Below, piece by piece: positions 41,696 through 52,456 of a stretch of 64,000 nt of DNA. The DNA is from Cyclina sinensis (Eukaryota; Mollusca; Bivalvia; Venerida; Veneridae), in assembly GCA_012932295.1 (NCBI GenBank), contig JAAONU010000002.1, positions 33,877,485 through 33,941,484 on the forward strand, given 5' to 3'. The stretch's first letter is position 1, and each line of letters starts with the position of its first letter. The position numbers and the translations under genes are program-made. Under the pieces are notes generated by a model. It was not told where the DNA came from and did not search any database. It saw only the letters and a list, made by a program, of their open reading frames with translations.

Positions 41696-41712
41696 TGGTG
41701 TCAGAAGTGGGA
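41696..41712 (+). promoter_or_regulatory. Primer-binding site, tRNA-Leu type
   Basis: TGGTGTCAGAAGTGGGA is complementary to the 3' end of animal leucine tRNAs (ending CCACTTCTGACACCA). Its place right after a CA that would close an LTR supports reverse-transcription priming. A short ATGGCTAATCAAATTGCGC frame at about 41775 could be the start of gag, but it is broken soon after. Confidence 0.7.
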
Positions 41713-42765
41713 TTAAATTCACAGAAAAGGTACGAGAAAAACTGACTGAAAAAAGTAAAGATTTAACGTTAGAAATGGCTAATCAAATTGCGCAATCTTA
41801 TGAATACAGTAGAAAACATTGGACGCAATGAAATCACAGGAAAAAGATGTAGACATCATCTCAAGCAGAAAAAACTAGAACTATCACTAAAGGTGATTCA
41901 TACCTCCACATGGGTGCTTAAAAGTTGGAAAATAAATTAAAAAAAATATTTTGAATTTAAATTTTCAGCTTTGTCAGTGGGTATAAAGGTGTACTATTTT
42001 TAGTGCTGTGCTTTAAACATATATCACTATTCATACTTATATAACAGTAGAATAAAAGTGGTGACTGTATTTATTTGTCATAGTTGTCTTTGTGTCTGCT
42101 GTGCTTTTAGTGGTGACTGTATTTATTTGTCATAGTTGTCTTTGTTGTGTCTGCTGTGCTTTTAGTGGTGACTGTATTTATTTGTCATAGTTGTCTTTGT
42201 GTCTGCTGTGCTTTTAGTGGTGACTGTATTTATTTGTCATAGTTGTCTTTGTGTCTGCTGTGCTTTCAACATATATCACTATTCACACTAATGTAGCAGT
42301 AGAATAGAAGTGGTGATTGTATTTATTTATCACAGTTGTCTTTGGGTCTGTTGTGATATATTGTTTCATATACATATGCCTATTGATATATATCTTTTCT
42401 TTGTTAATTTCTACACTATTGTACAATGTTACCCATGTACCTCGTGTTACTAAACATTTTTTATGCTAGCTATGCTTATATATTTCAATTTTTATAAAAA
42501 AGACAAAAGAATTATTGTACAGTGCTGCATTGATTAAGGCATTAGCTTCAGTGTCTTGTTAATGTTAGATATTTTATAAATACATGTACTTTAAAACTGC
42601 CCTTTTATCATTTTTTTTATCATATATCCATATGCACATTAAGTTGCTCCTAATATCAATGGTCTGATAATTTTACAGGATTTGCTTTTATCATGTTTCT
42701 GTCATTAAATTATAACATTATGTCATACATTATAGTTATTATATATTGCTCTATTATGTTTTCAG
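41713..42765. repeat. Non-coding stretch with a four-copy tandem repeat
   Basis: At about 42055-42270 the unit GTGGTGACTGTATTTATTTG, TCATAGTTGTCTTTG, TGTCTGCTGTGCTTTTA is repeated four times at about 51-55 bp, with a diverged fifth copy to about 42350. The rest is AT-rich and without a gene. Confidence 0.7.
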
Positions 42766-42951
42766 ACCTATGCTGGAGCAGATTTTCAAGTCCAATGATG
42801 TATCTGCTGAAGCTCAAGTAGCAATCACTGTGATTCAGATGAACCAGAATGCACAACCGAAATCTAATATCAACCACGACAGGAAAGATCTGATACCTGA
42901 TGCATTGTTTACCAATAGGACAGAGACTGTTGTTAAATTGAACTTATGTCG
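42766..42951 (+). other. Possible coding exon upstream of the hAT-related ORF
   Basis: Between TATGTTTTCAG and a GTGTCT donor-like site, one frame reads PMLEQIFKSNDVSAEAQVAI, TVIQMNQNAQPKS and LIPDALFTNRTETVVKL. Its end phase (1) does not fit the phase-0 start of the exon at 43211, so the link is uncertain. Confidence 0.35.
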
Positions 42952-43210
42952 CGGGCTGCTAGGTGTCTTATTTTTAAAATTTTGATGTCATATCCTAGAT
43001 TTTGAAAGTAAGTAGAGGAAGCACAATTGTTTTGTAAGTTATCTTTTAATACAGTTTATATGTTTGAAATCAAAATTTCAAAATTAAATCTTGCTACAGC
43101 CTAGGAAATATATGCCCTCAGCAGTTGAGAATGCAATAAAGTCCAATTTTATGTTCTGTGTTGTTATTGTTATTAAACATTGTTTGTTTTAATTTACATC
43201 TAATTCTTAG

Positions 43211-44224
43211 GAGTATGTAAAGAAGTTCCAGAAAGAAGTGCCACAGATCCATATGCTACACGAGAATATGGTGGATGTCACCAAAAAATTCCTGTCTCTC
43301 TTCATCAAGCCAGAAAAAATACCACAAAGGGTCTCCCATCTGATGAAACTTGATGTAGAGGATGTGTCCATTCAGAAGTCAGACAAAGATCTTTCAGATG
43401 GACAGTTTGCTACAACTCAGTTAGGCAAAGCTCGTATGCACAAAGCTCACTGGATTCAGCAATTGTATAAAGATCTTCGAACAGGATACATCCAAGCTGC
43501 AAAAAAAATCTTGAAATTGCCACTAAACTACTCGACATTAAGGTACATGTCTGTACTTGATCCAGCTTTTCACAGCCATAGCCAGTGCTCAAAGGCATTC
43601 AGAAACCTGGCAAGGCAGTTACCAAATGTTGTGCCTGAGGAGGACATGGGTTGTCTCGACTCCGAGCTGAACAGCTATGCAGTGGACAAGCAGGTTGCTT
43701 TACTGGCTTCAAATTACAAAGATAATGACAGGGTTGATGAGAATTTTTGGGGCCATGTGATAAAATTAAAGACATTTGAAAAACAGAGATATCCTGTCCT
43801 ATCTAGGTTAGCTTGTTCTTTGTTGACAGCATTTAGTGGCCCATTTGTTGAGGGGACTTTTAACATTGTGGGGGACATAATTGAAGATGATAGAGCCGCA
43901 ATGGCAATAGATGATTATGAGGCTGTTGCTATTGTGAAAACGGGACTCAAGAGGAAGAGTGTTACAGCCAACAAAATGGTAGTCACTCCAGACATTAAGA
44001 AGTGTGTAATTAATGCACATGCCACATACCAAGAACACCTGAGATTAAAAAAGGAAGCTGCAGCTAGAAAGAGGCAGGAACAGCTTGACCAGTCTATCCA
44101 AAAATTAAAAAACTTGACGGCTAAACATCTTCTCAAACTCCAGAAGAAAGCCCAGCTGAAAAGAAAACAATCTTCTAACAGTGGCAGTTGCAGAAAATTC
44201 AAACGCATCAAGACTGTTTTGTAA
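43211..44224 (+). CDS. hAT-related protein, C-terminal dimerisation region, 337 codons open
   Basis: The exon follows TAATTCTTAG and is open as EYVKKFQKEVPQIHMLHENM through to TAA at 44222-44224. A central part describes a catalytic-core remainder (STLRYMSVLDPAF, DENFWGHVIKLKTFEKQRYP). Then VLSRLACSLLTAFSGPFVEG and TFNIVGDIIEDDRA match the C-terminal hAT dimerisation pattern of ZNF862/KIAA1586-like proteins. The tail is strongly basic and glutamine/lysine-rich (KEAAARKRQEQLDQSIQK, KKAQLKRKQSS), a likely nuclear localisation or nucleic-acid contact region. Upstream exons with the zinc finger and first catalytic residues are not identified. With over 330 intact codons in a window where most transposon genes are broken, it is either young or kept by selection. 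Confidence 0.6.
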   Translation, partial: EYVKKFQKEVPQIHMLHENMVDVTKKFLSLFIKPEKIPQRVSHLMKLDVEDVSIQKSDKDLSDGQFATTQLGKARMHKAHWIQQLYKDLRTGYIQAAKKILKLPLNYSTLRYMSVLDPAFHSHSQCSKAFRNLARQLPNVVPEEDMGCLDSELNSYAVDKQVALLASNYKDNDRVDENFWGHVIKLKTFEKQRYPVLSRLACSLLTAFSGPFVEGTFNIVGDIIEDDRAAMAIDDYEAVAIVKTGLKRKSVTANKMVVTPDIKKCVINAHATYQEHLRLKKEAAARKRQEQLDQSIQKLKNLTAKHLLKLQKKAQLKRKQSSNSGSCRKFKRIKTVL

Positions 44225-44514
44225 ATGAAAGTAAATATAAGAATACTGGTAGTGAAAAGTGTGGTTTGTGCTGGTTTTTGGTCATGTTGGTGGAAGTATC
44301 CATAATGATTATGTTGATTTTATAGGACTTACCGGATGTAAAAATTGTGTATTTTGCAAGTTTTAAGTTGTTTACCCTTTTCAAACTTTAGCATGTTCTA
44401 GAGCATTCACAAGCTTTACTTCAAACACAAACATCATCAAATTTTACAAGTACATATTTGGACTTGAATGCACCCTTATCCATCTGGGAATAAATCCCTG
44501 ACTGTTCCTGTAAC

Positions 44515-45365
44515 TCATGAGGTATCATCCAGAAACTGTTTTTCTATTTTTAGTTAAAGTGAACAGTGACCTTGATCAAACTGACCAAATTTTCAATCCC
44601 AAGCATCGTCTTTATAGAAACTATCTTTGAAGAAAGTATCATCACAATATCTCATTCGTAACTCAAGTTATTGAGCAGAAACCTTTTTTTTATTTTCAGT
44701 AACAGTGACCTTGACATTGACGACAGCAGCCCCAAAGTCGAACTTGATCTGTATTTTATGATGTTACACCTGTGTACCAAAAATGATTTAAATCAGTCAC
44801 GCCTTTCATAAGTTATTATCCGCAAACCAGTTTTTCTATTTTTAGTTTAAGCGAAAAGTGACCTTGACCCAACTGGCAAAATTTTCAATCCCAAGTGTTG
44901 TCTTCATAGAAGCTACCTTAACAGCAAATTTCATCACAATATCTCATTCCTAACTCAAGTTATTGAGCAGAAATCATTTATCTTTTATTTTTAGTAACAG
45001 TAACCTTGACCCTGGTCCCACCAGCCCCAATATCAAACCTGACCTGTGTCCTTTGATGTTACACCTGAGTACTGATAATTGTTTAAATTTGTCAAGATTT
45101 CATGAGTTATCATCCGGAAACCCTTTTTCAACCATTTTATTATCTTTAGTAACAGTGACCTTGGCCCCACCAGCCCCAATATCAAAGTTGACCTGTATGT
45201 TATGATGTTACACCTGTGTACCAAAAATGTTTAAATCTGTCAAGCCATTCACGAGTTATTGTCCAGAAACCATTTCTCTATTTTTAGTAACAGTGATTCT
45301 GACCTTGGCCCCATCAGCCCCAATATCGATGTTACACCTGTGTACCAAAAATTGTTTAAATATGG
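44515..45365. repeat. Dispersed repeat, about five 150-bp tandem units
   Basis: Each unit carries TTTCTATTTTTAGTAACAGT, GACCTTGGCCCCACC, AGCCCCAATATCAAA and TTATGATGTTACACCTG. The unit length is about 150 bp. No coding sequence is accepted here. Confidence 0.75.
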
Positions 45366-45868
45366 AATACACTTTGCTCGTGCCTACCTAAAGTTGATGC
45401 TTATTTCTTAATTCTTTTTGTACAATCTAAATTTCCATATATATTTGATGTTAAAACACACATTTATATGACATTATCTACAGCTTCATGCACTATAGGT
45501 ATACAAACAAAAATTTTGTTGTCAATGTGAAGTTTTGCTTAGTATCACTGTTATAATACTATCTTTCAGTGTTCTGTTAAAGCCAAAGCAGTATCCATAT
45601 CTAGTACAACATTGGTACAAACTAGATACTGACAACAGCATGTACAAAAGGTCACCATTGCTGATGAAACAAAGCCCATGAACGTGGCGTTATGGCAGCA
45701 GCACATTGACAAAGTGAAACCTCAGCATTATTACACTTTGGAAAATCTACAAATTTTTAGGTAATCTTTACAAGATGTACACTAAAAAAACGACCCTGTA
45801 TTTATGCCCAAATGAAGATAATGCCAGAAGAAAACATGCTTTCCACCAGTGTATGTGTGTGTGTTCAA

Positions 45869-47251
45869 CCCAGCAGGCACAAGTATATCGTATTGATATT
45901 GGTACTCTTATATCAGTTTACAATATTGGTCCGATATAAAGCCGTTATCTCAAGTCTACCTACATCAACTTCTATTATATTTTATCATAGACCTATATTT
46001 AGATACAATCAATATATTTAAATATTTGGTTGAATATGTGCTAAACGAAACAAAAAATCAAGGTTTTGTCCACATTAAAATTCAAACTGTTTTTATATAT
46101 CGAGCTGATCTCGGGTCGATAACATCAGCAAGGGAAGTAACACTGCTTTGAGTTATCTATACTGCAAGGGAAGTAACTGCTGCATTAGAAACCTGAATTC
46201 AGCATGCGCCAATCTGATTTTCTTCAGGAGCTTGATTTATATTGCAACAACAGGTACTGTAATATTGTTATATATTAAGATGTCAAATAGTTCTTTAATA
46301 GTCTGATACTAATTTATGGTTGAGCCTTTACATGTATGATGAAATAGTACAATAATAAAGAAAGTCACATATTTTCACGTCTTGATTTTGAAAGTGATTT
46401 AAACATAATTTTAAGCAGACTGATAAGGCTTAGCGTTTTTCTTCATAAAAAAACACCTAACTTTGCCTTCTTTTCTAAATTGTCCCCTGTACAAGTTAAG
46501 TTTAATGCTGAATTGTTTCTTTTGTGTTTTAAACAGTGTGTGTTCAAAAGAATGCCCCAACAAAAAGTGCAGCTGTCATTGATTATAGAGACATTTTCGA
46601 GGAGTGGCCTATGGGTGCCAAAGACCAGTCACCACAAAAGGGGCACAATAATTGATGGACCAATGGAATGACTGAAGCGCTCCAAAATATTGGCCCCGGT
46701 GATTTACTGGCTGTGTGTATATATTTTTACTTACTATTTACTAGTAGCCTTGCTATGTTTTCACCACTCATAGGGCAATTTCAAGCATATTAACTGATGT
46801 CTCGGAATGAATATTTGTTTATTTGCACCGAGAAAGTATGAGATGTAACAACCATTTGTTTAATGTAATATTGTTCACTTTAGCCTTGAGGGCAATAAAA
46901 TGTGATTTATGCATACTGAATTCAGCTAAGATTTGAACCAAGATTTCACCTTTGTTTCCAGAGATACTGGGTGACAGATTGTGGTTTGTTACCCCACAAG
47001 TCCTGCAGACAGGACCAATTGAGGAAAAATGTATGCAGGTCCAATAAAGGCATATCTATATCTGTCGAATATAGGCATATTGACATTGGTCCAATATTGA
47101 AACTATATCGTTCCAATGTCGGCCCAATGTTGGAAACGACATCGAACCGATATAGCATTGACTTTGCAAAACCGAAGTTGCCCCGATATTGAAATCAGAC
47201 ATTAAAAACCATATCGGTCTAATATCGACCCAATTTAAAATGCCTGCTGGG
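45869..47251. mobile_element. Non-autonomous element with CCCAGCAGGCA inverted ends, 1.38 kb
   Basis: CCCAGCAGGCA at 45869-45879 is mirrored exactly at 47241-47251. Inside both ends lie runs of CCGATATTG/CAATATCGG-like words (TATCGTATTGATATTGG on the left; ACCGATATAGC, CCCCGATATTG and ATCGGTCTAATATCGACCC on the right). A clear target duplication was not recognised. A short protein-like frame inside (46535-46655, APTKSAAVIDYRDIFEEWP) has no known relative. Confidence 0.6.
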
Positions 47252-47600
47252 AAGCTGTATCAAAGCTATAAGATGATCAGTATGGCATGAACTTGTATGT
47301 ACACTTCTGAAATGAACAAGTAAAAATTAACCTTAAAAATTAACAAGTTACAATTCATTGATCCCTCAAAGTACACAGTAAATATTAGTACACACTCTAG
47401 GTTGTTAGTCAGTCGCAGCTCAACTGCAAACACCATATAATTTGTCTTGTACAAAGGCTTGTCATGCATCATGTTTTCCATAGGCAATTAAAGTAAAAAA
47501 AATCTGCATGTCCAGTTGCAGAAATGTACAAGTCAAACATGGCAATTCAAAGTCCTTGCTTTAACAATTCACATGAACATTTTTTTTTCTTTTTCGGGGT
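47252..47600. other. Non-coding spacer
   Basis: Nothing recognised. Confidence 0.4.
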
Positions 47601-48132
47601 GAGTTACAGCTGTCTACGACAGCTAACTCTGTCTTCAAACCAACAGACATGTTTACTGTCACTAAAAATGAAGACAAGACTATTAAGAACACCCAGTCTG
47701 TGGCATCTTGCAGTATAAAAGTAATGTCAAAGTGCATAAACCGCAACAAAACAATTGACAGTGAGAAAACCAGTGGTATCGTGAGATGTCACCATTGTTC
47801 CTCGAAACAAAAAGTAGCTCCAACACATGACACCAAGACTCTCTCACCAGCTACAAACCCTAAGTGGACTTCAAAAGTTTGTCATCTTCAGTGATGTTCT
47901 GAACTCCTTCCTAGTCAAGTACAATCTGCAAAATCTAAACAATGATGAAATTGATAACCATGATCTCGGGTTAGATGCAGTAACTCTAACTCACAATATT
48001 TCTTCTGATGTGGTTCTCCAGTTGAATGTATCCAGGAAGATGTGTAAAGTTAAAAACAACTTTTGCAACCGTCCAATAATTCAGCTGCACATTTTTTCCA
48101 TGGTTTTAAGCATTAGAAATACAAAATCTTGA
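47601..48132 (+). pseudogene. Unidentified coding remnant with a CxxC pair
   Basis: A frame with SGIVRCHHCSSKQKVAPTHD continues in a second frame as FVIFSDVLNSFLVKYNLQN and TLTHNISSDVVLQLNVS. A zinc-ribbon-like pair followed by alternating strands would fit an OB-fold of replication-protein-A type, but the match is loose. A frameshift at about 47875 separates the halves. Confidence 0.3.
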
Positions 48133-48784
48133 AAACACAGCATAAAACTGGGCTAAATGCAGTATGTTTAACAACTAGTATACATAAATTTGTTTTAAGT
48201 TATCTCCATGTATGAAATGGTTTAAACGACTCATCTTTTATGCTGACCATTTTTCTCAGATATTTACTATTCCATTTCTGAAAAGAATTTCAATGATTTT
48301 GTACTACTATGTTTTTGTGACTTTGAAATTGTCTTTTGAATGTTTACTCCGAGACATCAAACTTCACAAAATGATAGCCCACACATTGTTAATAACCCTA
48401 CGTAGTCCATTTTGAGTAAAAATACCCAATTTATGTAACCTTTAGGTCTAAGTAACTGAGACCATAAAACTGATGTGTTTGATGTCATTCTTAACACAGA
48501 GTTTTCAAATACCAAATGACAATTGCAGTTTATTAGTGGTAGATCTCTTGTTCTTGGGTTCAGTACATCAAATCACAGTGGCAATAAATCCATCATCATT
48601 TGGTAACTAGAGTATTTTTTACCAAGATTCTTTGTCCTGGAACTAGTTCATACATTGGATTCCTCATTCCAGTAGAAAAATCCATTTGTCTTATGACTGA
48701 AAACCTAAAAGGTCATGGTACCACTAATGTTTGATGTGTAAATGGTTTCTGCTTATTACCTATAGACCCTTATTCCTATATGAA
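48133..48784. other. Non-coding spacer
   Basis: No exon or repeat recognised. Confidence 0.4.
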
Positions 48785-48965
48785 TCTGTGATTTTATTAT
48801 GTGGCCATGCGATAGCTATTACATGCTTCCACAATAGGTATCATGTGCGCACGCGATAGCTATTACATGGCCAAGCAATAGGTATTATGTGTGCAGGGGA
48901 TCCTATTACGAGGCCACGCGATAGGTATTATGTATGCATGGGATCCTATAACATGTGCATGATCA
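48785..48965. repeat. Degenerate tandem repeat built on GCGATAGCTATTACATG
   Basis: Units of about 30-37 bp alternate GGCCATGCGATAGCTATTAC, ACAATAGGTATCATGTG and GGGGATCCTATTAC, then end in the GC-rich palindromic ACCGCGTGTCGCGGT. Confidence 0.65.
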
Positions 48966-49560
48966 CCGCGTGTCGCGGTGACAGAACGCCGCGCGTCCCC
49001 GCAATGTTCTGACTTGGAGATTACTGCATTTAAACAGTACACATACGTGGTTTTCTTTTTACTCATTCTTGTTTTACTAAGATGTATTTTGTGGCTAACT
49101 TCAGTTGGTCAAATTAAAACCAAAATTCAAGTACATATGCGGTGTAGGTTTATTGTGTACTTTCGTTTTTGGAATTTTTGAAAAATGCTTGTTACTATAT
49201 AGCAAAATCGATCAATAATTTTTGCCAAGCGCCTAGACGATACAGATGTCGAAAGAAGCTAAACACGTGTTGACCTAAAACAGACAATTCATTTTCTGAA
49301 AATGTGATCAACTGTTTCCGGAAGCAACTGCTTTGAATGGTCATTCTTTGCATAAACAAAAAGGAGCGTACATAAATGCATCATAATTAGAGTGGATTTG
49401 TTCAAATTTTGACAGTTTAAATTAGATCTATTAACTTTTCGCAGTTTGATGATCGTTAGTAATTTAATTGCGTGTAATTTATTTGCGAGTGGATTAACGC
49501 AAGCGCGGCACCGATTGAAGACTTGAAAATATATTAACTTCAGCAATTAAAGTTAACAAG

Positions 49561-50000
49561 ATGGCATGTAGGTGTGTAAATCTATTCATAATCGGCTGTG
49601 TTACCCTCAATCATACAACCAAACATCGAACGTCAACAAATAAAAGTTTAACCGGATGGGGTATTAAAAAGAAAAAGAAACAACTTCAACTGGTAATAAT
49701 TACGTGTTTTTGTAACTCATCTGAAAAAAGAATAGGGGAAAGTAAAATTGTGTTGGGACTTTGTTTTTTCGGACACCGCAAACCCCTGCGACCCGACGCC
49801 GCGACATGGCGGGGTAAGAAATGCTCGTTTCAACAAAGTTGGCTGACAAAGTACAATTGGATAAAATCGACAAGGGACCCACACAAAGCTTTGTGCCATG
49901 TTTGTATGAAGGAAATTGATTTAACATCGATGGGAGAAAGTGCTTTGACCTCGCATGCCTAAAGTAATAAACATCTCAAATCTGTCGAAGTTATATATTA
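49561..50000 (+). pseudogene. BED-like zinc-finger exon of a hAT-related protein
   Basis: The frame 49561-49962 ends in KCSFQQSWLTKYNWIKST, DPHKALCHVCMKEIDL, TSMGESALTSHA and a stop, followed in frame by SNKHLK. The spacing C-x-x-C then H-x-x-x-x-x-H, with F-x-x-x-W-L and A-L-x-S-H-A, fits the zinc finger at the N-terminus of ZNF862/KIAA1586-like hAT proteins. The TAA (49960-49962) falls within the finger, so this copy is dead unless read differently. The frame before about 49795 is probably not coding. Confidence 0.55.
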
Positions 50001-50084
50001 TACACAATGTTTTCCAGAGCTTATAATTCATATCAAATGAGTCCTTGAAAAACAATATTTTTCCTTGAAAATCCTGGAAAAGTC

Positions 50085-50590
50085 CTTGAATTTTTAGATG
50101 AAATTTCTGTATGAACCATGTCATAGTGTTGGAGTTATGCTCCAGACAAGGAAATGAAACAAAGCGGAATAACTCCAAAATCATGAAGTGCAGAGTGATG
50201 GTCTTGTGCACTGCACTTTACCTCAATGAGATCTATCCAACTATTAAGTTTCAAGTCAATAGCTTTGATAGTGTTGGAGTTATGATCCAGACAAGAAAAT
50301 ACAACAAAGGGGAATAACTCCAAAATCAAAAAGTGAAGAGTGATGGTTCTTGTGCAGTGCACTTCATCTCAATAAGATCTATCCACCTATAAAGTCAATA
50401 GCTTTGATAGTGTTGGAGTTATGCTCAGGACAAGGAAATGAAACAAAGGGGAATAACTCCAAAATCATGAAGTGCACAGTGATGGTTCATGTGCAGTGCA
50501 CTCCGTCTCATTGAGATCTAATCACCTATGAAGTTTCAAGTCAATAACTTTCATAGTGTTGGAGTTATGCTCCAGACAAACATCTGGATG
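50085..50590. repeat. Tandem repeat of about 143 bp, four units
   Basis: Each unit includes AGTGTTGGAGTTATGCTCC, AGACAAGGAAATGAAACAAA, GGGGAATAACTCCAAAATC and TGAAGTGCAGAGTGATGG. GGAGTTAT and ATAACTCC form an inverted pair within every unit. Confidence 0.8.
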
Positions 50591-50753
50591 CTGCCCGTCA
50601 GCCCGCCCACCATGGGTGATCCCATTATACGTCCCGTCTTTGATGGACGTATAAAAACAATGATGGTTGAAAATAAGAAATTATGCTGAATATAATTAAC
50701 ACCAAACTGAATGTAATAAACACCAAATGTTAACACCAAACTGTTAATTACAG

Positions 50754-52456
50754 GAAGAAGCTACCAAAGCAGCAGAAATTTTGCATCAGCCAGCTTTACA
50801 GCTCATGAGGCAATATTTTAATTTTAATGCACATGAAAGAGCTCACCTGATTAAGTTACTTTGTAAATGCTTAAGAATGTTATTATTTTACTGTTGTGTT
50901 GATCTTGAATTACATGCATATTGTACAATATCTTATGTTACTGATATTTCACATTAATTATTGTTAAAACGCTGTATTATGTGAAATCGGGCATTTAATC
51001 TAGAAAGTGTAGTTTGGTTTCAGTACCAAATAAAATCAGCTTCAACGAAGCAATTTGCAGGGTCTAATTTGTTCAAATTTCTGTAAGTTATTTTCATCTG
51101 CTACAGTATACATGCGAGAACTGTATTGTGAATGTGTTTCTAGTTTAAATGATCTTAACACATAAATAATTTTGTTGCCTTCATATTAGACCAGGGTCAA
51201 TTTAATAATGGATAAATCACTTTTCGATTCAAAATGTATCTACTTTGATTTTGAAAACTACTTTATTTTTCGGAAGACAGTTGGCAGGACAGCACTTATG
51301 ATTTCCTCGGGAAATTACTGGAAAAGAAATCTTCCTTCAAACATTCAGATAATGAAATTATTGATGCAATGTTGTTTAAGTTACACATTCCAATCACTGA
51401 TGACCCTCTCCCAAAAGTAACAAAAAACCTAAATCTTCTAATCTTGAAGTCGGCCAGTATAAACCATCTCATCGCATGTCTTTACATGTCATGTGACTTA
51501 GTGTACCATACCAGATTGTCTAGTCATCCACTCAGTCCGTCATATGATTAGTATAAATAAATTGGATATGGGAAAACTGACTGTCGTCTGTATTATTGTA
51601 CACCTGAATCCTGATGTCACACTATGATGGTTGACTTTCGCCGTGTGGCAGCAAAGTTTATAACTGTTTAATGTAGTACCACATACTAAGATCAGTCTGT
51701 CTCAACGTCAGTGTAATTCTACACCTTTATCAGCCTGTTTATGTCTGAGAGACCTGTTCGTATCAGGACTTTAGTGCCGAAAGCAATGGAAATCTTTGAA
51801 GAAAATGTTACTAACATCGCAAGAAACTAGACCAGAAATGGGAGGTTCTGATGAAGCACATGATTTCGAATCAAAATTTAGACAAAGATGTAGACCTTTT
51901 AACTTTAAAATCAGTGAAATCTACAGCCATCATTATCAATCTGTTTACAGATTTTGACAAAGTGTCATCAGAGTTTCAACATTATTTGACATCTGTAAAT
52001 ACCAGTGGAAGTTTGTTTGAAATTACAACTCCAAATACCAAACTTGAGCAAAATCTTCCTCCGAACATTCAGATAATGAAACTATTGATGCAATGTTGTT
52101 CAAGTTACACATTCCAACCACTGATGACCCTCTCCCAAAAGTAACAAAAAACCTAAATCTTCTAATCTTGAAGTCGGCCAGTTTATTCTTACAGATATGC
52201 TAAATATGCGAATGAGTGGCCTCAGGTTGCCAAAATTTTTGAACTTTTGTCACCATCAGAGGTGAAAATCTGTTGGTACAAATGTAGTGCTTGGTCTCGG
52301 GCTTCAAAAAGAGTGAAAGGTTGTAGAGGTGGGAAGACTGAACTTTACACACAAACCATAGGTCAAAAGGTAATATGGTTTTATGGGTTCATTCTTACCC
52401 CATCTGGCAACCTTCCTAAACATGTAAGGCAAGAGATAGATAAGTATTTCGACTGA
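50754..52456 (+). other. Scattered coding fragments with a duplicated 132-bp exon segment
   Basis: After an acceptor-like TTACAG, a frame reads EEATKAAEILHQPALQLM. A segment at 51327-51458 recurs at 52051-52182 with about 94% identity and encodes HSDNEIIDAMLFKLHIPITD in the first copy. A last frame (about 52190-52456) reads VAKIFELLSPSEVKICWYK and SGNLPKHVRQEIDKYFD and stops. These look like remnants of one gene with a duplicated exon, broken by stops. The family is not recognised. Confidence 0.35.

Noticed and set aside
46946..47192. Frames on both strands with repeated Ile-Gly-Pro-like words
   Set aside because: They arise from the ATATCGG/CCGATAT words in the right part of the CCCAGCAGGCA element.
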